Shown here piece after piece: positions 6,106 to 11,919 of a stretch of 11,919 nucleotides of DNA. The DNA lies in assembly GCA_046160245.1 (NCBI GenBank), contig JBJXGU010000012.1, forward strand, positions 1 through 11,919, written 5' to 3'. Source of the DNA: JAJTFW01 sp046160245. GTDB lineage: Bacteria; Bacteroidota; Bacteroidia; AKYH767-A; OLB10. A program made the translations under genes and the position numbers. Numbering within the stretch: the stretch's first letter is position 1; each line of letters starts with the position of its first letter. The notes below the pieces were generated by a model. It saw nothing but the letters and a program-made list of their open reading frames with translations. It ran no database searches and had not been told where the DNA came from.

Positions 6106-6426
6106 TTACTTCTTAACTTCCGAACTGTCTCTAACAATTAAAAATACATCTTCATTGTCGCGTTTCATGAGGTAATGTTCGCGTGCATATTTTTCTAAAT
6201 GCTCCGGATCGGAAGTAAGTTCCTCCATGTCAATTTTGTTCTTTTCAATTTCAGCATAGTAATATGCTTTATCATCTTGTAATTTTTTTAATTCCTGACG
6301 ATAGGAATATTGAGAGAATATATCATTGCGGTCAAAAAAGCCAACCCAAATAATAAAAGCAATAATCGTTAACGAGTATTTGTTTTTTAACCAAGACGGC
6401 ACACGGTTCTGATAGAACTTTTTCAT
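6106..6426 (-). CDS. FtsB/DivIC-like septum formation initiator protein
   Basis: A 106-residue bitopic inner-membrane protein of the FtsB/DivIC family, which joins FtsL and FtsQ/DivIB in the divisome and helps activate septal peptidoglycan synthesis. Seen: a short cytoplasmic N-terminus with basic residues, a membrane segment at about 17-31 (YSLTIIAFIIWVGFF), a coiled-coil stretch at about 38-70 (SQYSYRQELKKLQDDKAYYY and on), and the family's C-terminal motif PEHLEKYAREHYLMKRDNED at 74-93. The length is normal. It stands alone here: in many Bacteroidota the neighbour is enolase, which is absent from this window. The start ATG lies four bases from a promoter-like box, suggesting a leaderless or nearly leaderless mRNA. 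Confidence 0.9.
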   Translation of the reverse strand: MKKFYQNRVPSWLKNKYSLTIIAFIIWVGFFDRNDIFSQYSYRQELKKLQDDKAYYYAEIEKNKIDMEELTSDPEHLEKYAREHYLMKRDNEDVFLIVRDSSEVKK

Positions 6427-6430
6427 GGGT

Positions 6431-6438
6431 TAAAGGTA
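6431..6438 (-). promoter_or_regulatory. Candidate -7 box of the DivIC-like gene (TACCTTTA)
   Basis: Minus-strand 6438-6431 reads TACCTTTA, one change from TAnnTTTG. A TTG is found 23 bases upstream, the long end of the usual spacing. The box ends four bases before the ATG at 6426, so the transcript would start at about the start codon. Confidence 0.5.
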
Positions 6439-6490
6439 GCAGTCTATATTTTAAATGGAAGCAAGGTGCAATACTTTTTTTAACGAAGGC

Positions 6491-6520
6491 TTGTGAATTG
6501 TATTGTTTTCAATATTTTTA
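6491..6520 (+). promoter_or_regulatory. Candidate promoter of the permease-LolA operon
   Basis: TTG at 6491-6493 is followed after 19 bases by TATTTTTA (6513-6520), one change from TAnnTTTG. Transcription would begin near 6524, about 25 bases before the permease ATG. A 15-codon open frame (6527-6571, MNLVPFPNVEKYPN) starts almost at that point and overlaps the permease start out of frame; it may be meaningless. Confidence 0.45.
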
Positions 6521-6548
6521 GAAAAAATGAATTTAGTACCCTTTCCTA

Positions 6549-7388
6549 ATGTGGAGAAATACCCAAACTGAACTCGTCAAAATATTCGCAAAACCCCGAA
6601 GCTATATCGGATTTGTGGCTATTGCTATTATTGTCAGCTTAATACACGTGGCCATGTACGTGGATGGACTCAATTATATCAGTTTTATTACCGGTCCCTT
6701 GGAATCGGCATTTAATATCGAAGGCAAAATTCTGAACGGGAACTTGGTTTGTTTTATCATCCTACAAACCCTTATTATCCAAATTCCCTTACTTGTCGCC
6801 TTGGTTACTGGTGATTTAATTTCAGGCGAAGCAGCGATGGGGACTATTCGTTTGCTCATGACTCGTCCGTTATCGAGAACTTCACTTTTGTTTTCCAAAT
6901 TTTTCGCAGGCGCTGTGTACGTTTTTATATTGCTGGTTTGGTTGGGACTTGTTTCACTCGGTATCGGCCTGCTTATCTTTGGGCCAGGAGATTTAATCGT
7001 ACTGAAAAGTGAGACCATCACCATTATTCCGGCCGATGATACTTTGTGGCGTTTCTTTGCTGGATTAGGTATAGCTTTTATCAGTTTATTGGTGGTCGCC
7101 AGCTTTTCACTCTTACTTTCGTGTTATTCCGAAAACTCCATTGGTCCCATCATCTCTACCATGGCCGTCATTATTTTATTTACCATTGTTGGTTCGATGG
7201 ATATCCCGTTGTTCGAAAAAATAAAGCCCTTTCTTTTCACTACGCACATGGTGATTTGGCGCAATATGTTTGATCAGGAACTCGATTATCCTTTAATATA
7301 TAATTCAATAATGATGCTCTTTGGACATATTATTTTGTTTTTATTTATTGCATGGTATTCATTTCGCAAAAAAGATATTTTAAGCTAA
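6549..7388 (+). CDS. ABC-2-type transporter permease
   Basis: A 279-residue integral membrane protein with the ABC-2 permease layout: a short cytoplasmic N-terminus (MWRNTQTELVKIFAKPRSY) and six likely membrane segments at about 20-38, 65-88, 115-143, 168-189, 197-215 and 250-270. The stretch GDLISGEAAMGTIRLLMTRPLSRTSLLFSKF at about 86-118 is typical of this family: a cytoplasmic loop in which the permease contacts its ATPase. Such permeases export lipids, polysaccharides, drugs or other molecules together with an ATP-binding subunit. No ATPase gene is next to it: upstream lies the divergent DivIC-like gene, downstream a LolA-like gene joined by a TAATG overlap. The ATPase must be encoded elsewhere. 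The substrate cannot be read from the sequence. Confidence 0.88.
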   Translation: MWRNTQTELVKIFAKPRSYIGFVAIAIIVSLIHVAMYVDGLNYISFITGPLESAFNIEGKILNGNLVCFIILQTLIIQIPLLVALVTGDLISGEAAMGTIRLLMTRPLSRTSLLFSKFFAGAVYVFILLVWLGLVSLGIGLLIFGPGDLIVLKSETITIIPADDTLWRFFAGLGIAFISLLVVASFSLLLSCYSENSIGPIISTMAVIILFTIVGSMDIPLFEKIKPFLFTTHMVIWRNMFDQELDYPLIYNSIMMLFGHIILFLFIAWYSFRKKDILS

Positions 7389-8083
7389 TGAAAAAAGGAT
7401 CTTTATTATTTCTTTTTGTGTTGATGGGCTTATGGGCACAAGGTCAAAGTTCACCAGAAGCATTAAAGCTGCTAAAAGGTGTAACTGAGAAATTTAATAA
7501 GGTGCGCGATTATCAAGTGGATGCGGTGATTGACGCACGCATTTCATTTCTAAAGATTTTACCACAGAAAGCAAAAGTATTCTACAAGTCACCGAGTAAG
7601 TTTCATGTAGAATCGAAGGGAATTGCCATATTGCCAAAACAAAACTTCGATCAGCTTTTTACTTTGTTGAATAACGAGAATAATTTTATGGCATTTGTTT
7701 CTGGTGCTGAAAATTTGAACGGAGTCTCTACTACCATTGTTAATGTTATTCCTATTTCCGATACCAGTGATTTGGTATTGGCGAAATTATGGGTTGATGT
7801 AGCACAAGGTCTAATAGTTAAATCACAATTAACTACAAAAACCAATGGAACGGTACTCATCGAATATTTTTATGGGACATGGAAAACGCTCGCATTACCC
7901 GACAAAACCATCTTTACTGTCGATGTAAAGCGTTTTAAAATTCCGAAGGCTATTTCTGCAGATATTAATTCCAAAACCACGCAAGAGGATAAAAACAAGC
8001 CCCAAAAGCCCGGTAGAATCATTATTAGTTTTTCAAATTATAAAATTAACAAGGGAATAGACGATAAGGTTTTTTTAAAGTAG
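7388..8083 (+). CDS. LolA-like periplasmic protein (outer-membrane lipoprotein-sorting type)
   Basis: A 231-residue exported protein. It opens with a signal peptide (MKK, hydrophobic LLFLFVLMGLW, likely cleavage around AQGQ near residue 19) and has no lipobox Cys, so the product should be soluble in the periplasm. The body resembles the LolA/LppX half-barrel family: LLKGVTEKFNKVRDYQVDAV, repeated strands with KVFYKSPSKFHVES, and a C-terminal KPGRIIISFSNYKINKGIDD matching the usual last strands. LolA carries lipoproteins to the outer membrane; this is one of many paralogous forms and may bind another lipid. The ATG at 7388 overlaps the permease stop (TAATG) and starts right at the signal peptide; an in-frame ATG at 7352 is inside the permease gene and is rejected. 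Pairing with an exporter permease suggests transfer of a hydrophobic cargo across the periplasm (inference). Confidence 0.8.
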   Translation: MKKGSLLFLFVLMGLWAQGQSSPEALKLLKGVTEKFNKVRDYQVDAVIDARISFLKILPQKAKVFYKSPSKFHVESKGIAILPKQNFDQLFTLLNNENNFMAFVSGAENLNGVSTTIVNVIPISDTSDLVLAKLWVDVAQGLIVKSQLTTKTNGTVLIEYFYGTWKTLALPDKTIFTVDVKRFKIPKAISADINSKTTQEDKNKPQKPGRIIISFSNYKINKGIDDKVFLK

Positions 8084-8104
8084 GAGCGGAGCTCATAAAA
8101 AACA

Positions 8105-8131
8105 AAGGCCTCCCGAACTTTGGGAGACCTT
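8105..8131 (-). terminator. Hairpin in the convergent gap, intrinsic terminator for the minus strand
   Basis: AAGG-C-CTCCC (8105-8114) pairs with GGGAG-A-CCTT (8122-8131): nine pairs, one mismatch, seven-base loop. On the minus strand the stem is followed by TTGTTTTTTA, a good U-tract, which suits termination of transcripts from the SnoaL-like gene. On the plus strand it lies about 20 bases after the LolA-like stop but is followed by CTACC, so it is less suited there. Confidence 0.6.
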
Positions 8132-8153
8132 CTACCTAACCTAATTAACTTAT

Positions 8154-8207
8154 ATGAAAAACTTAATGTTTACTGCGAAGTTCGTGAAGAAGTTGAACTT
8201 GTGCTGA
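8154..8207 (+). other. Seventeen-residue leader-like ORF in the convergent gap
   Basis: ATG AAA AAC TTA ATG opens a frame reading MKNLMFTAKFVKKLNLC and then TGA. It is preceded by AT-rich CTAATTAACTTAT, which looks like a Bacteroidota initiation region, and by the hairpin at 8105. From the second Met on, the same 13 residues and stop recur in the tandem copy at 8230. It could be a leader peptide, the 5' end of a lost gene, or nothing; it is not recognised. Confidence 0.25.
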
Positions 8208-8289
8208 GTAGTTTATTTAACGAAGCAGTATGTTTACTGCGAAGTTCGTGAAGAAGTTGAACTTGTGCTGAGTAGTTTATTTAACGAAG
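8166..8289. repeat. 64-base tandem duplication, two copies
   Basis: Bases 8166-8225 are identical to 8230-8289 (60 of 60), a direct repeat with a period of 64. Each unit starts ATGTTTACTGCGAAGTTC, has an internal imperfect inverted pair AAGTTC...GAACTT, and ends TTTATTTAACGAAG. Full identity means a recent duplication or active maintenance. Confidence 0.9.
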
Positions 8290-8304
8290 TAATACTTGAA
8301 CTAC

Positions 8305-8343
8305 TTAGTTTATTTAACGAAGCAGTATGTGTAGTGCTTCGTT
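8305..8343. repeat. Partial third repeat unit and hairpin
   Basis: 8305-8330 repeats the end of the 64-base unit and the first bases of the next (TAGTTTATTTAACGAAGCAG, then TATGT). AACGAAGCA (8316-8324) then pairs exactly with TGCTTCGTT (8335-8343) around ten bases. This finishes about 26 bases past the SnoaL-like stop on the minus strand, with no clean T-run after it. Confidence 0.7.
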
Positions 8344-8368
8344 TATGTACTAAGCAGTGGTGTTTTGT

Positions 8369-8896
8369 TTATGGTTGAACAGCTTCAAAGGGTTCTCCTG
8401 CTTTTCCTTGGTAAGCCACAGGATTATTCGAACTGTTTAATTGAATTTTATAACTGTAGTTGTTTTCTCTTTTCCAAATGAGTACTACATCGGTTGTAAT
8501 GTTTTTTTCAACTCCATTTTCCATTTTGGTGATGGTCCATTTACCGATTTGATAAATCATTTTTGAATTTCCACCTAACTCAACAATTTCAGATTTCATT
8601 GATTTTACTTGCATCATGCTAAGCCAGTATTCTGCAATCTCTTTTCTTCCTGTGATTTTTTTGCCTCCAGGAATCATAATGGTTGCGTCATCTGTATACA
8701 GATCTACAATGGATGAATAGTCTTTTTTAAGAACTGCTTTCTCAATGTCTTTGTTTAGTTCTATTACTTGTGCTTTTACATCACTGCTGATGTCTGTGTT
8801 GCTTTGTGCAAAGCTGCTAGAGCTTGCAAAAAGAAGTCCCATGGTAACCGCGATGGCGGCGAACGAGCGGCGGAATAAAGAATAGGCTGTTTTCAT
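8369..8896 (-). CDS. Exported SnoaL/DUF4440-like (NTF2-fold) protein
   Basis: A 175-residue protein with a clear signal peptide: MKTAYSLFRRSFAAI, hydrophobic core AVTMGLLFASSSS, likely cleavage after AFA at residue 30. The mature part has the NTF2-like pattern of the DUF4440/SnoaL group: a first helix VIELNKDIEKAVLKKDYSSI, then VDLYTDDATIMIPGG, GRKEIAEYWLSM, and strands ending ITTDVVLIWKRENNYSYKIQ. These are small cone-shaped domains that bind or turn over small molecules, and the exported ones have no common function known to me. No lipobox, so probably periplasmic. Monocistronic: convergent with the LolA-like gene, and with a terminator at 9152-9180 behind it. The short C-terminal tail after residue 155 is likely disordered. 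Confidence 0.8.
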   Translation of the reverse strand: MKTAYSLFRRSFAAIAVTMGLLFASSSSFAQSNTDISSDVKAQVIELNKDIEKAVLKKDYSSIVDLYTDDATIMIPGGKKITGRKEIAEYWLSMMQVKSMKSEIVELGGNSKMIYQIGKWTITKMENGVEKNITTDVVLIWKRENNYSYKIQLNSSNNPVAYQGKAGEPFEAVQP

Positions 8897-9012
8897 TTTT
8901 TTTAATTTAAAGTTTAATTTAATTTTTTAATGTGTTTGTTTAGCTGTGATGATTGAACGCCAGATTTTGTTACAAGGAATTCAAAAATTATTTTTTATTT
9001 CTTTTGATGATA

Positions 9013-9043
9013 CAAAGATGCATCTCTATATAAGTATTGCCAA
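9013..9043 (-). promoter_or_regulatory. Candidate promoter of the SnoaL-like gene
   Basis: On the minus strand, TTG (9043-9041) is followed after 20 bases by CATCTTTG (9020-9013), one change from TAnnTTTG. Transcription would begin near 9009, giving a leader of about 110 bases that ends in a very AT-rich stretch before the ATG at 8896. The rest of the gene-free region 8897-9241 holds an inverted repeat, CCTTAA-TTG-TTAAGG at 9122-9136, and the terminator. Confidence 0.4.
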
Positions 9044-9151
9044 GCGAAAAATTACCAAGCGTCATTTGTAAGTACTGAAACATTAAAAGTGATTGATGTG
9101 ATGTTTGCTCTCTGAAAATTACCTTAATTGTTAAGGAAATGTTATAAAAGA

Positions 9152-9180
9152 AAAAAGGATGCGATCATCGCATCCTTTTT
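9152..9180. terminator. Strong bidirectional intrinsic terminator
   Basis: AAAAAGGATGCGA (9152-9164) and TCGCATCCTTTTT (9168-9180) are exact inverse complements around TCA: 13 base pairs with an A-run on one side and a T-run on the other. It lies about 60 bases after the stop of the PspC-domain gene on the minus strand and should end that operon; it would also block plus-strand transcription. Confidence 0.9.
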
Positions 9181-9241
9181 CTTTATTCGTTTTAAGAAGA
9201 GGACTAATCCATATTCTTCTTTCGCATGTATTTGGTATTAA

Positions 9242-11029
9242 TTACTTCTTTTCCTTCGCATCGATAACTACACCATTTCCATTGATCTTAATCTTCACAT
9301 CTTTGTTATCCCAGTTGATGGTATCTTCATCAGAATTGATATCAATGTTTTTTCCGTTTACTCTCACTTTTACGTTGTTGTCTTTGTCGTTGCTGTTCTC
9401 GAATTCGTCGTTGTCACCGCTGTAGTTGTAGTTGATGGAAGTGGATTCATCTAAATTGCAGTTCAAACATTCTAATCCTCGTGAAGTCATTGTCCAGGTA
9501 TGTCCTACCATATCATTGTCCCAAGTATTGGTTACGTTTTTGATATCGTAAATTACATCTTCTATTTCTTGTCCTAAGAATACACTTTTTCCTTCAGGAA
9601 CTTTTAGGATTAATCGAATTTTCTGTCCTCTGTATCTTACCCCTTGAGGAATAATGTAACTTTTAGCGAAATGAATGATGGAATCCTTTTGAAGTATTGG
9701 ATATACAATTTTCCGTGAATTTAATTCTGCGTTTTTGCGATTAGTACCTCTGCTCGTTGTTATTCTTACCAACTCGAATTCATTTCCTTCAGCACGTTGT
9801 ACTGTTAACTCAACATCGTCATAACTTACCGAGTCTTGGTCTGAATTAATTCCCCATGAATCGGTATCCCAATTGAGGTTGTCGCTATCATAGTCTTCCA
9901 TTCGACTATAAGTTTCATCCATGGCAGCTAAATATAAGGTGTTGCTTTGCGGTTGAACGATAGGGATTACAATTCGATCGGTATTGCTGTTTCTGAACTG
10001 AGATGAAATATTGATACCTAACCATATAGTAAGAAGCATTCCAACGATCCACAGGATACCTGTTGAATAATTAAACAACTTCGATTCACTTTTGAATTTG
10101 AATAAGGATCGAGCTATTCTGTATAGGATTACAATCAATGGAATTCCGACTACCAAAGCTATCGCTAACATTCCTGTATTTATTTGCCATGATTCAAGGA
10201 AGAATTTAGTAAGGAAGATGGGTAGCGATTCATCACCAATTACACCTGACATTCCTAAAAGTGTAACGAACAACGCAAAGAGTAATGCGATGAGTACAAT
10301 TGCTATTATTACACCGATAAAGCCAACGAAGAACTTAATAGCAGCTACGATGATAGCTCCGATGGCCTCAAAAAAATTTGCTATTCTGCTGCTGCCTCCT
10401 CTTGAGCTTCCTTTTCCGGAGATGCGTGATTTAATATCTTCAACCTCTTCTTCAATTGTTTTTTTGATGTTGTCAATGTTCACCGCTTGACCTTTCATCT
10501 CTAATTTCTCAGATGTAGTTTTCGCTTTTGGAACAATAACTAATAAGAGTATATAAAGTAGAAGACCTGTACCCATCACAAAGAATGCAATGGCGAAAAT
10601 TAGACGTAACCAAATCGGATCGATGCCTATGTAATGACTAATACCACTACATACGCCACCTACCACTTTATCATCCGGATCGCGATAGAGTCGACGGTAT
10701 CCGCGGCCTTCAGAAGTAGATCCTGCAGCATTAAACGATGATTTTTTTTCAGAAGTTTCTTCGTCAGCTCCAGCTACTTGCTCTGGTCGACCCATGGTAT
10801 TAATTACATGTTCTACATCAGATGCAATCACTACTTGCCTGCTTGTTCCAATACGCTCAGTAAACATTTCCGCAACGCGAGATTCAATGTCTTGTATGAT
10901 TTCATCACGACCATCTGAAGTGGTAAAGTAACCACGAATCGCTTCGAGATATTTCTTTAACTGGTCGTAAGCTTGTTCTTCAATATGGAAGACCATGCCT
11001 CCAATATTTACAGTTACCGTCTTGTTCAT
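9242..11029 (-). CDS. PspC-domain membrane protein with N-terminal helper domain and large C-terminal region
   Basis: A 595-residue inner-membrane protein. Domains in order: residues 1-85, a conserved N-terminal region of Bacteroidota PspC proteins (MNKTVTVNIGGMVFHI, GRDEIIQDIESRVAEMF, VEHVINTMGRPE); a PspC domain at about 112-169 (RRLYRDPDDKVVGGVCSGIS, HYIGIDPIWLRLIF, one membrane segment); a charged linker; three or four further membrane segments at about 222-262, 285-304 and 322-341. Then an extracytoplasmic beta-rich region (about 345-595) ends in an Asn/Asp-rich tail with short repeats such as VKVRVNGKNIDIN and VKIKINGNGVVID. PspC proteins take part in envelope-stress sensing; in this phylum they commonly follow a PadR regulator, as here (ATGA overlap, start at 11029). 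Length is normal for this layout. A CLNC motif at about 521-524 may form a disulfide or bind a metal. Ligand and signal are unknown. Confidence 0.88.
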   Translation of the reverse strand: MNKTVTVNIGGMVFHIEEQAYDQLKKYLEAIRGYFTTSDGRDEIIQDIESRVAEMFTERIGTSRQVVIASDVEHVINTMGRPEQVAGADEETSEKKSSFNAAGSTSEGRGYRRLYRDPDDKVVGGVCSGISHYIGIDPIWLRLIFAIAFFVMGTGLLLYILLLVIVPKAKTTSEKLEMKGQAVNIDNIKKTIEEEVEDIKSRISGKGSSRGGSSRIANFFEAIGAIIVAAIKFFVGFIGVIIAIVLIALLFALFVTLLGMSGVIGDESLPIFLTKFFLESWQINTGMLAIALVVGIPLIVILYRIARSLFKFKSESKLFNYSTGILWIVGMLLTIWLGINISSQFRNSNTDRIVIPIVQPQSNTLYLAAMDETYSRMEDYDSDNLNWDTDSWGINSDQDSVSYDDVELTVQRAEGNEFELVRITTSRGTNRKNAELNSRKIVYPILQKDSIIHFAKSYIIPQGVRYRGQKIRLILKVPEGKSVFLGQEIEDVIYDIKNVTNTWDNDMVGHTWTMTSRGLECLNCNLDESTSINYNYSGDNDEFENSNDKDNNVKVRVNGKNIDINSDEDTINWDNKDVKIKINGNGVVIDAKEKK

Positions 11030-11367
11030 GATATAGGGTTGTTAGAAGTTGTTTGATTAACCGCATCGACTAGCTCTTGCCATGTAATGCGAAGTTCGGA
11101 AGTAAATTGTTCGCCGATCGGCGTTAAGGTGTAATATTTTCGGGGCGGACCTGAAGAACTTTCTTTCCAGGTGTATGCTAATAGTCCTTGATTTTTTAAT
11201 CGAGTGAGTAAAGGATATAATGTTCCTTCAACGACCATCAATTTTGCATCTTTCATCTTCGCTATGATATCCGAAGGATAAACTTCTCCTTGGCCTATGA
11301 TGCTCAAGATGCAAAACTCTAATACGCCTCTCCGCATCTGGGCTTGTGTATTTTCGAGATTGCTCAT
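11026..11367 (-). CDS. PadR-family transcriptional regulator
   Basis: A 113-residue winged-helix regulator. Seen: an N-terminal helix NLENTQAQMRRGVLEFCIL, then SIIGQGEVYPSDIIAKMKDA, recognition region VVEGTLYPLLTRLKNQGLL (the E/G-TLYPLL-L motif is diagnostic for PadR), a wing AYTWKESSSGPPRKYYTLT, and a short dimerisation helix FTSELRITWQELVDAVN. It is the short PadR-s2 type. It overlaps the PspC gene by four bases (ATGA), so the two form one operon and PadR probably represses its own operon. An in-frame ATG at 11388 would add seven residues (MLKTSNK); the ATG at 11367 is preferred because 11388 falls inside a dyad that may be the operator. Effector unknown. Confidence 0.9.
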   Translation of the reverse strand: MSNLENTQAQMRRGVLEFCILSIIGQGEVYPSDIIAKMKDAKLMVVEGTLYPLLTRLKNQGLLAYTWKESSSGPPRKYYTLTPIGEQFTSELRITWQELVDAVNQTTSNNPIS

Positions 11368-11383
11368 TTTGTTGCTGGTTTTA

Positions 11384-11412
11384 AGCATGTGTCGTGATCA
11401 TCAACCCATGCT
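11384..11412. promoter_or_regulatory. Candidate operator dyad in the PadR-PspC leader
   Basis: AGCATG (11384-11389) and CATGCT (11407-11412) are inverse complements 17 bases apart, and the six-base palindrome TGATCA (11395-11400) sits almost exactly in the centre. The dyad lies between the likely transcription start (about 11426) and the preferred PadR start at 11367, a good place for repressor binding. PadR proteins bind dyads with outward ATG-type half-sites, so this fits; it is inference. Confidence 0.4.
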
Positions 11413-11429
11413 GTTATTTAATGACACTG

Positions 11430-11460
11430 CAAACATAATATGTTTTAAGGTACTATGCAA
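11430..11460 (-). promoter_or_regulatory. Promoter of the PadR-PspC operon (TTG-N20-TATGTTTG)
   Basis: On the minus strand TTG (11460-11458) is followed after 20 bases by TATGTTTG (11437-11430), a full match to the Bacteroidota consensus in both boxes and spacing. Transcription should begin near 11426, about 60 bases before the preferred PadR start. TACTAT occurs twice nearby (11451 and 11468). Confidence 0.7.
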
Positions 11461-11660
11461 CACAAAGTACTATCTGATAAGATAAGATACTGATAATCAG
11501 TTCTCAAATTTTTATGAGGAAACATTTGAACCTTATTTTAGAAACGTTTTTAACCCAAATCGACTCTTCCTTGTTGTTATGTAATGTTCCGTTTTGATGT
11601 CCTTTTTTTCATTTTTTGGTATAAAAGTTCATGAATTATTTAAAGGCTAAAAAACTTTAA

Positions 11661-11691
11661 TTGTACAAGCTCGTCGCTTTTTTTATATTTG
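11661..11691 (+). promoter_or_regulatory. Promoter of trmN6 (TTG-N20-TATATTTG)
   Basis: TTG (11661-11663) is followed after 20 bases by TATATTTG (11684-11691), a full match in both boxes and in spacing. Transcription should begin near 11695, leaving a leader of about 148 bases before the trmN6 ATG. Between this promoter and that of the PadR operon (about 11461-11660) I see only AT-rich DNA with a short palindrome CTGAT-A-ATCAG near 11491. Confidence 0.65.
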
Positions 11692-11717
11692 TTATACCAA
11701 TTACAATATTATTCTAA

Positions 11718-11744
11718 CCCAATAAATTTATCGTATAATGCCGA
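11718..11744. repeat. Short shared element CCCAATAAAT...ATAATGCCGA, copy 2
   Basis: Matches 5995-6022 in both ten-base blocks with one base difference in spacing. Here it lies in the trmN6 leader and supplies the ATG of a 25-codon open frame (11738-11815, MPTRIASFQCYKGQTEEIRI and on) that ends 27 bases before trmN6. That frame has no recognised family. Confidence 0.4.
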
Positions 11745-11842
11745 CCCGCATAGCTTCTTTTCAATGCTACAAAGGACAAACCGAAGAGATACGTATATTC
11801 ATTGGACTATTTTAATTAGCGTCGGTATTAGAGGAAAAATAT

Positions 11843-11919
11843 ATGCCAGCATCGGTTTTTCAGTTTAAGAAGTTTACGATTCAACAAGAACGTTGCGCTA
11901 TGAAAGTAGGCACCGATGG
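11843..11919 (+). CDS. trmN6: tRNA1(Val) (adenine(37)-N6)-methyltransferase, N-terminal fragment
   Basis: Only the first 25 codons are in the window. They read MPASVFQFKKFTIQQERCAM and then KVGTDG, closely matching the family N-terminus (F-x-FKxF-x-I-x-Q-x-RCAMKVGTDG). The enzyme, called YfiC/TrmN6, methylates N6 of A37 in a tRNA-Val with S-adenosylmethionine in the cytoplasm. The SAM-binding and NPPY catalytic motifs lie beyond the right edge. The start is supported by GAGGAAA (11831-11837) at a good distance, one of the few Shine-Dalgarno-like sequences in the window, and by the family match beginning a few residues in. Gene name is based on this short but distinctive motif. Confidence 0.85.
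   Translation, partial: MPASVFQFKKFTIQQERCAMKVGTD

Noticed and set aside
6527..6571. Fifteen-codon frame overlapping the permease start
   Set aside because: Such short frames are common by chance. It is noted at the promoter entry but there is no sign of a role beyond position.
7352..7387. Earlier in-frame ATG for the LolA-like gene
   Set aside because: It lies inside the permease coding region and would put twelve extra residues in front of an otherwise standard signal peptide.
9159..9425. 88-codon plus-strand frame over the 3' end of the PspC gene
   Set aside because: It is a low-complexity shadow of the Asn/Asp-rich tail of the minus-strand gene and starts inside the terminator hairpin.
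11514..11597. 27-residue open frame MRKHLNLILETFLTQIDSSL and on, between the PadR and trmN6 promoters
   Set aside because: It lies upstream of the trmN6 promoter with no promoter of its own that I can see and no recognised family, so it is probably chance.

Overview
The window looks like chromosomal DNA of a member of the Bacteroidota. The evidence is AT-rich intergenic DNA, A-rich initiation regions mostly without Shine-Dalgarno sequences, repeated matches to the Bacteroidota -7 promoter box TAnnTTTG (some with TTG about 20 bases upstream), and protein types common in that phylum: a DUF7935-like membrane protein, a PadR + PspC-domain pair, an ORF6N protein, a stand-alone B12-domain-less mutase subunit and a DivIC-like protein. 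No RNA gene, CRISPR array, intact insertion sequence or prophage is visible.

Layout. 1-898 (-) is the N-terminal part of a heptose-7-phosphate kinase (RfaE1/HldE type), cut by the left edge. 899-1514 has no gene but holds two copies of a hairpin-containing repeat and a long inverted repeat. 1515-2708 (-) is a class I aspartate-type aminotransferase. 2709-3628 is accessory-like: a stand-alone promoter and hairpin, a perfect palindrome, a decayed ORF6N gene, a terminator and a CT/GA-rich repeat. 3629-5742 (+) is a two-gene operon of a DUF7935-like membrane protein and a methylmalonyl-CoA mutase-family catalytic subunit. 5743-6105 is gene-free and carries a second CT/GA-rich repeat. 6106-6426 (-) is a FtsB/DivIC-like division protein. 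6549-8083 (+) is an ABC-2-type permease translationally coupled (TAATG) to a LolA-like periplasmic protein. 8084-8368 holds a terminator-like hairpin, a short leader-like ORF and a 64-base tandem duplication. 8369-8896 (-) is a secreted SnoaL/DUF4440-like protein. 9152-9180 is a strong bidirectional terminator. 9242-11388 (-) is a PadR regulator overlapping (ATGA) a large PspC-domain membrane protein. 11843-end (+) is the start of trmN6, reached from a good promoter through a leader of about 150 bases.

How the genes work together. Most units are unrelated housekeeping or envelope functions: LPS heptose synthesis, amino-acid metabolism, B12-dependent acyl-CoA metabolism, cell division, envelope transport, envelope stress and tRNA modification. 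Three pairs are clearly co-transcribed: DUF7935-mutase, permease-LolA-like and PadR-PspC.

No clearly new multi-gene system is visible. The most interesting material is non-coding or decaying: the ORF6N remnant with its palindrome, three families of structured repeats, the duplicated leader-like element, and a candidate operator dyad in front of the PadR-PspC operon. Functions are assigned by recognising sequence motifs by eye, not by database search.
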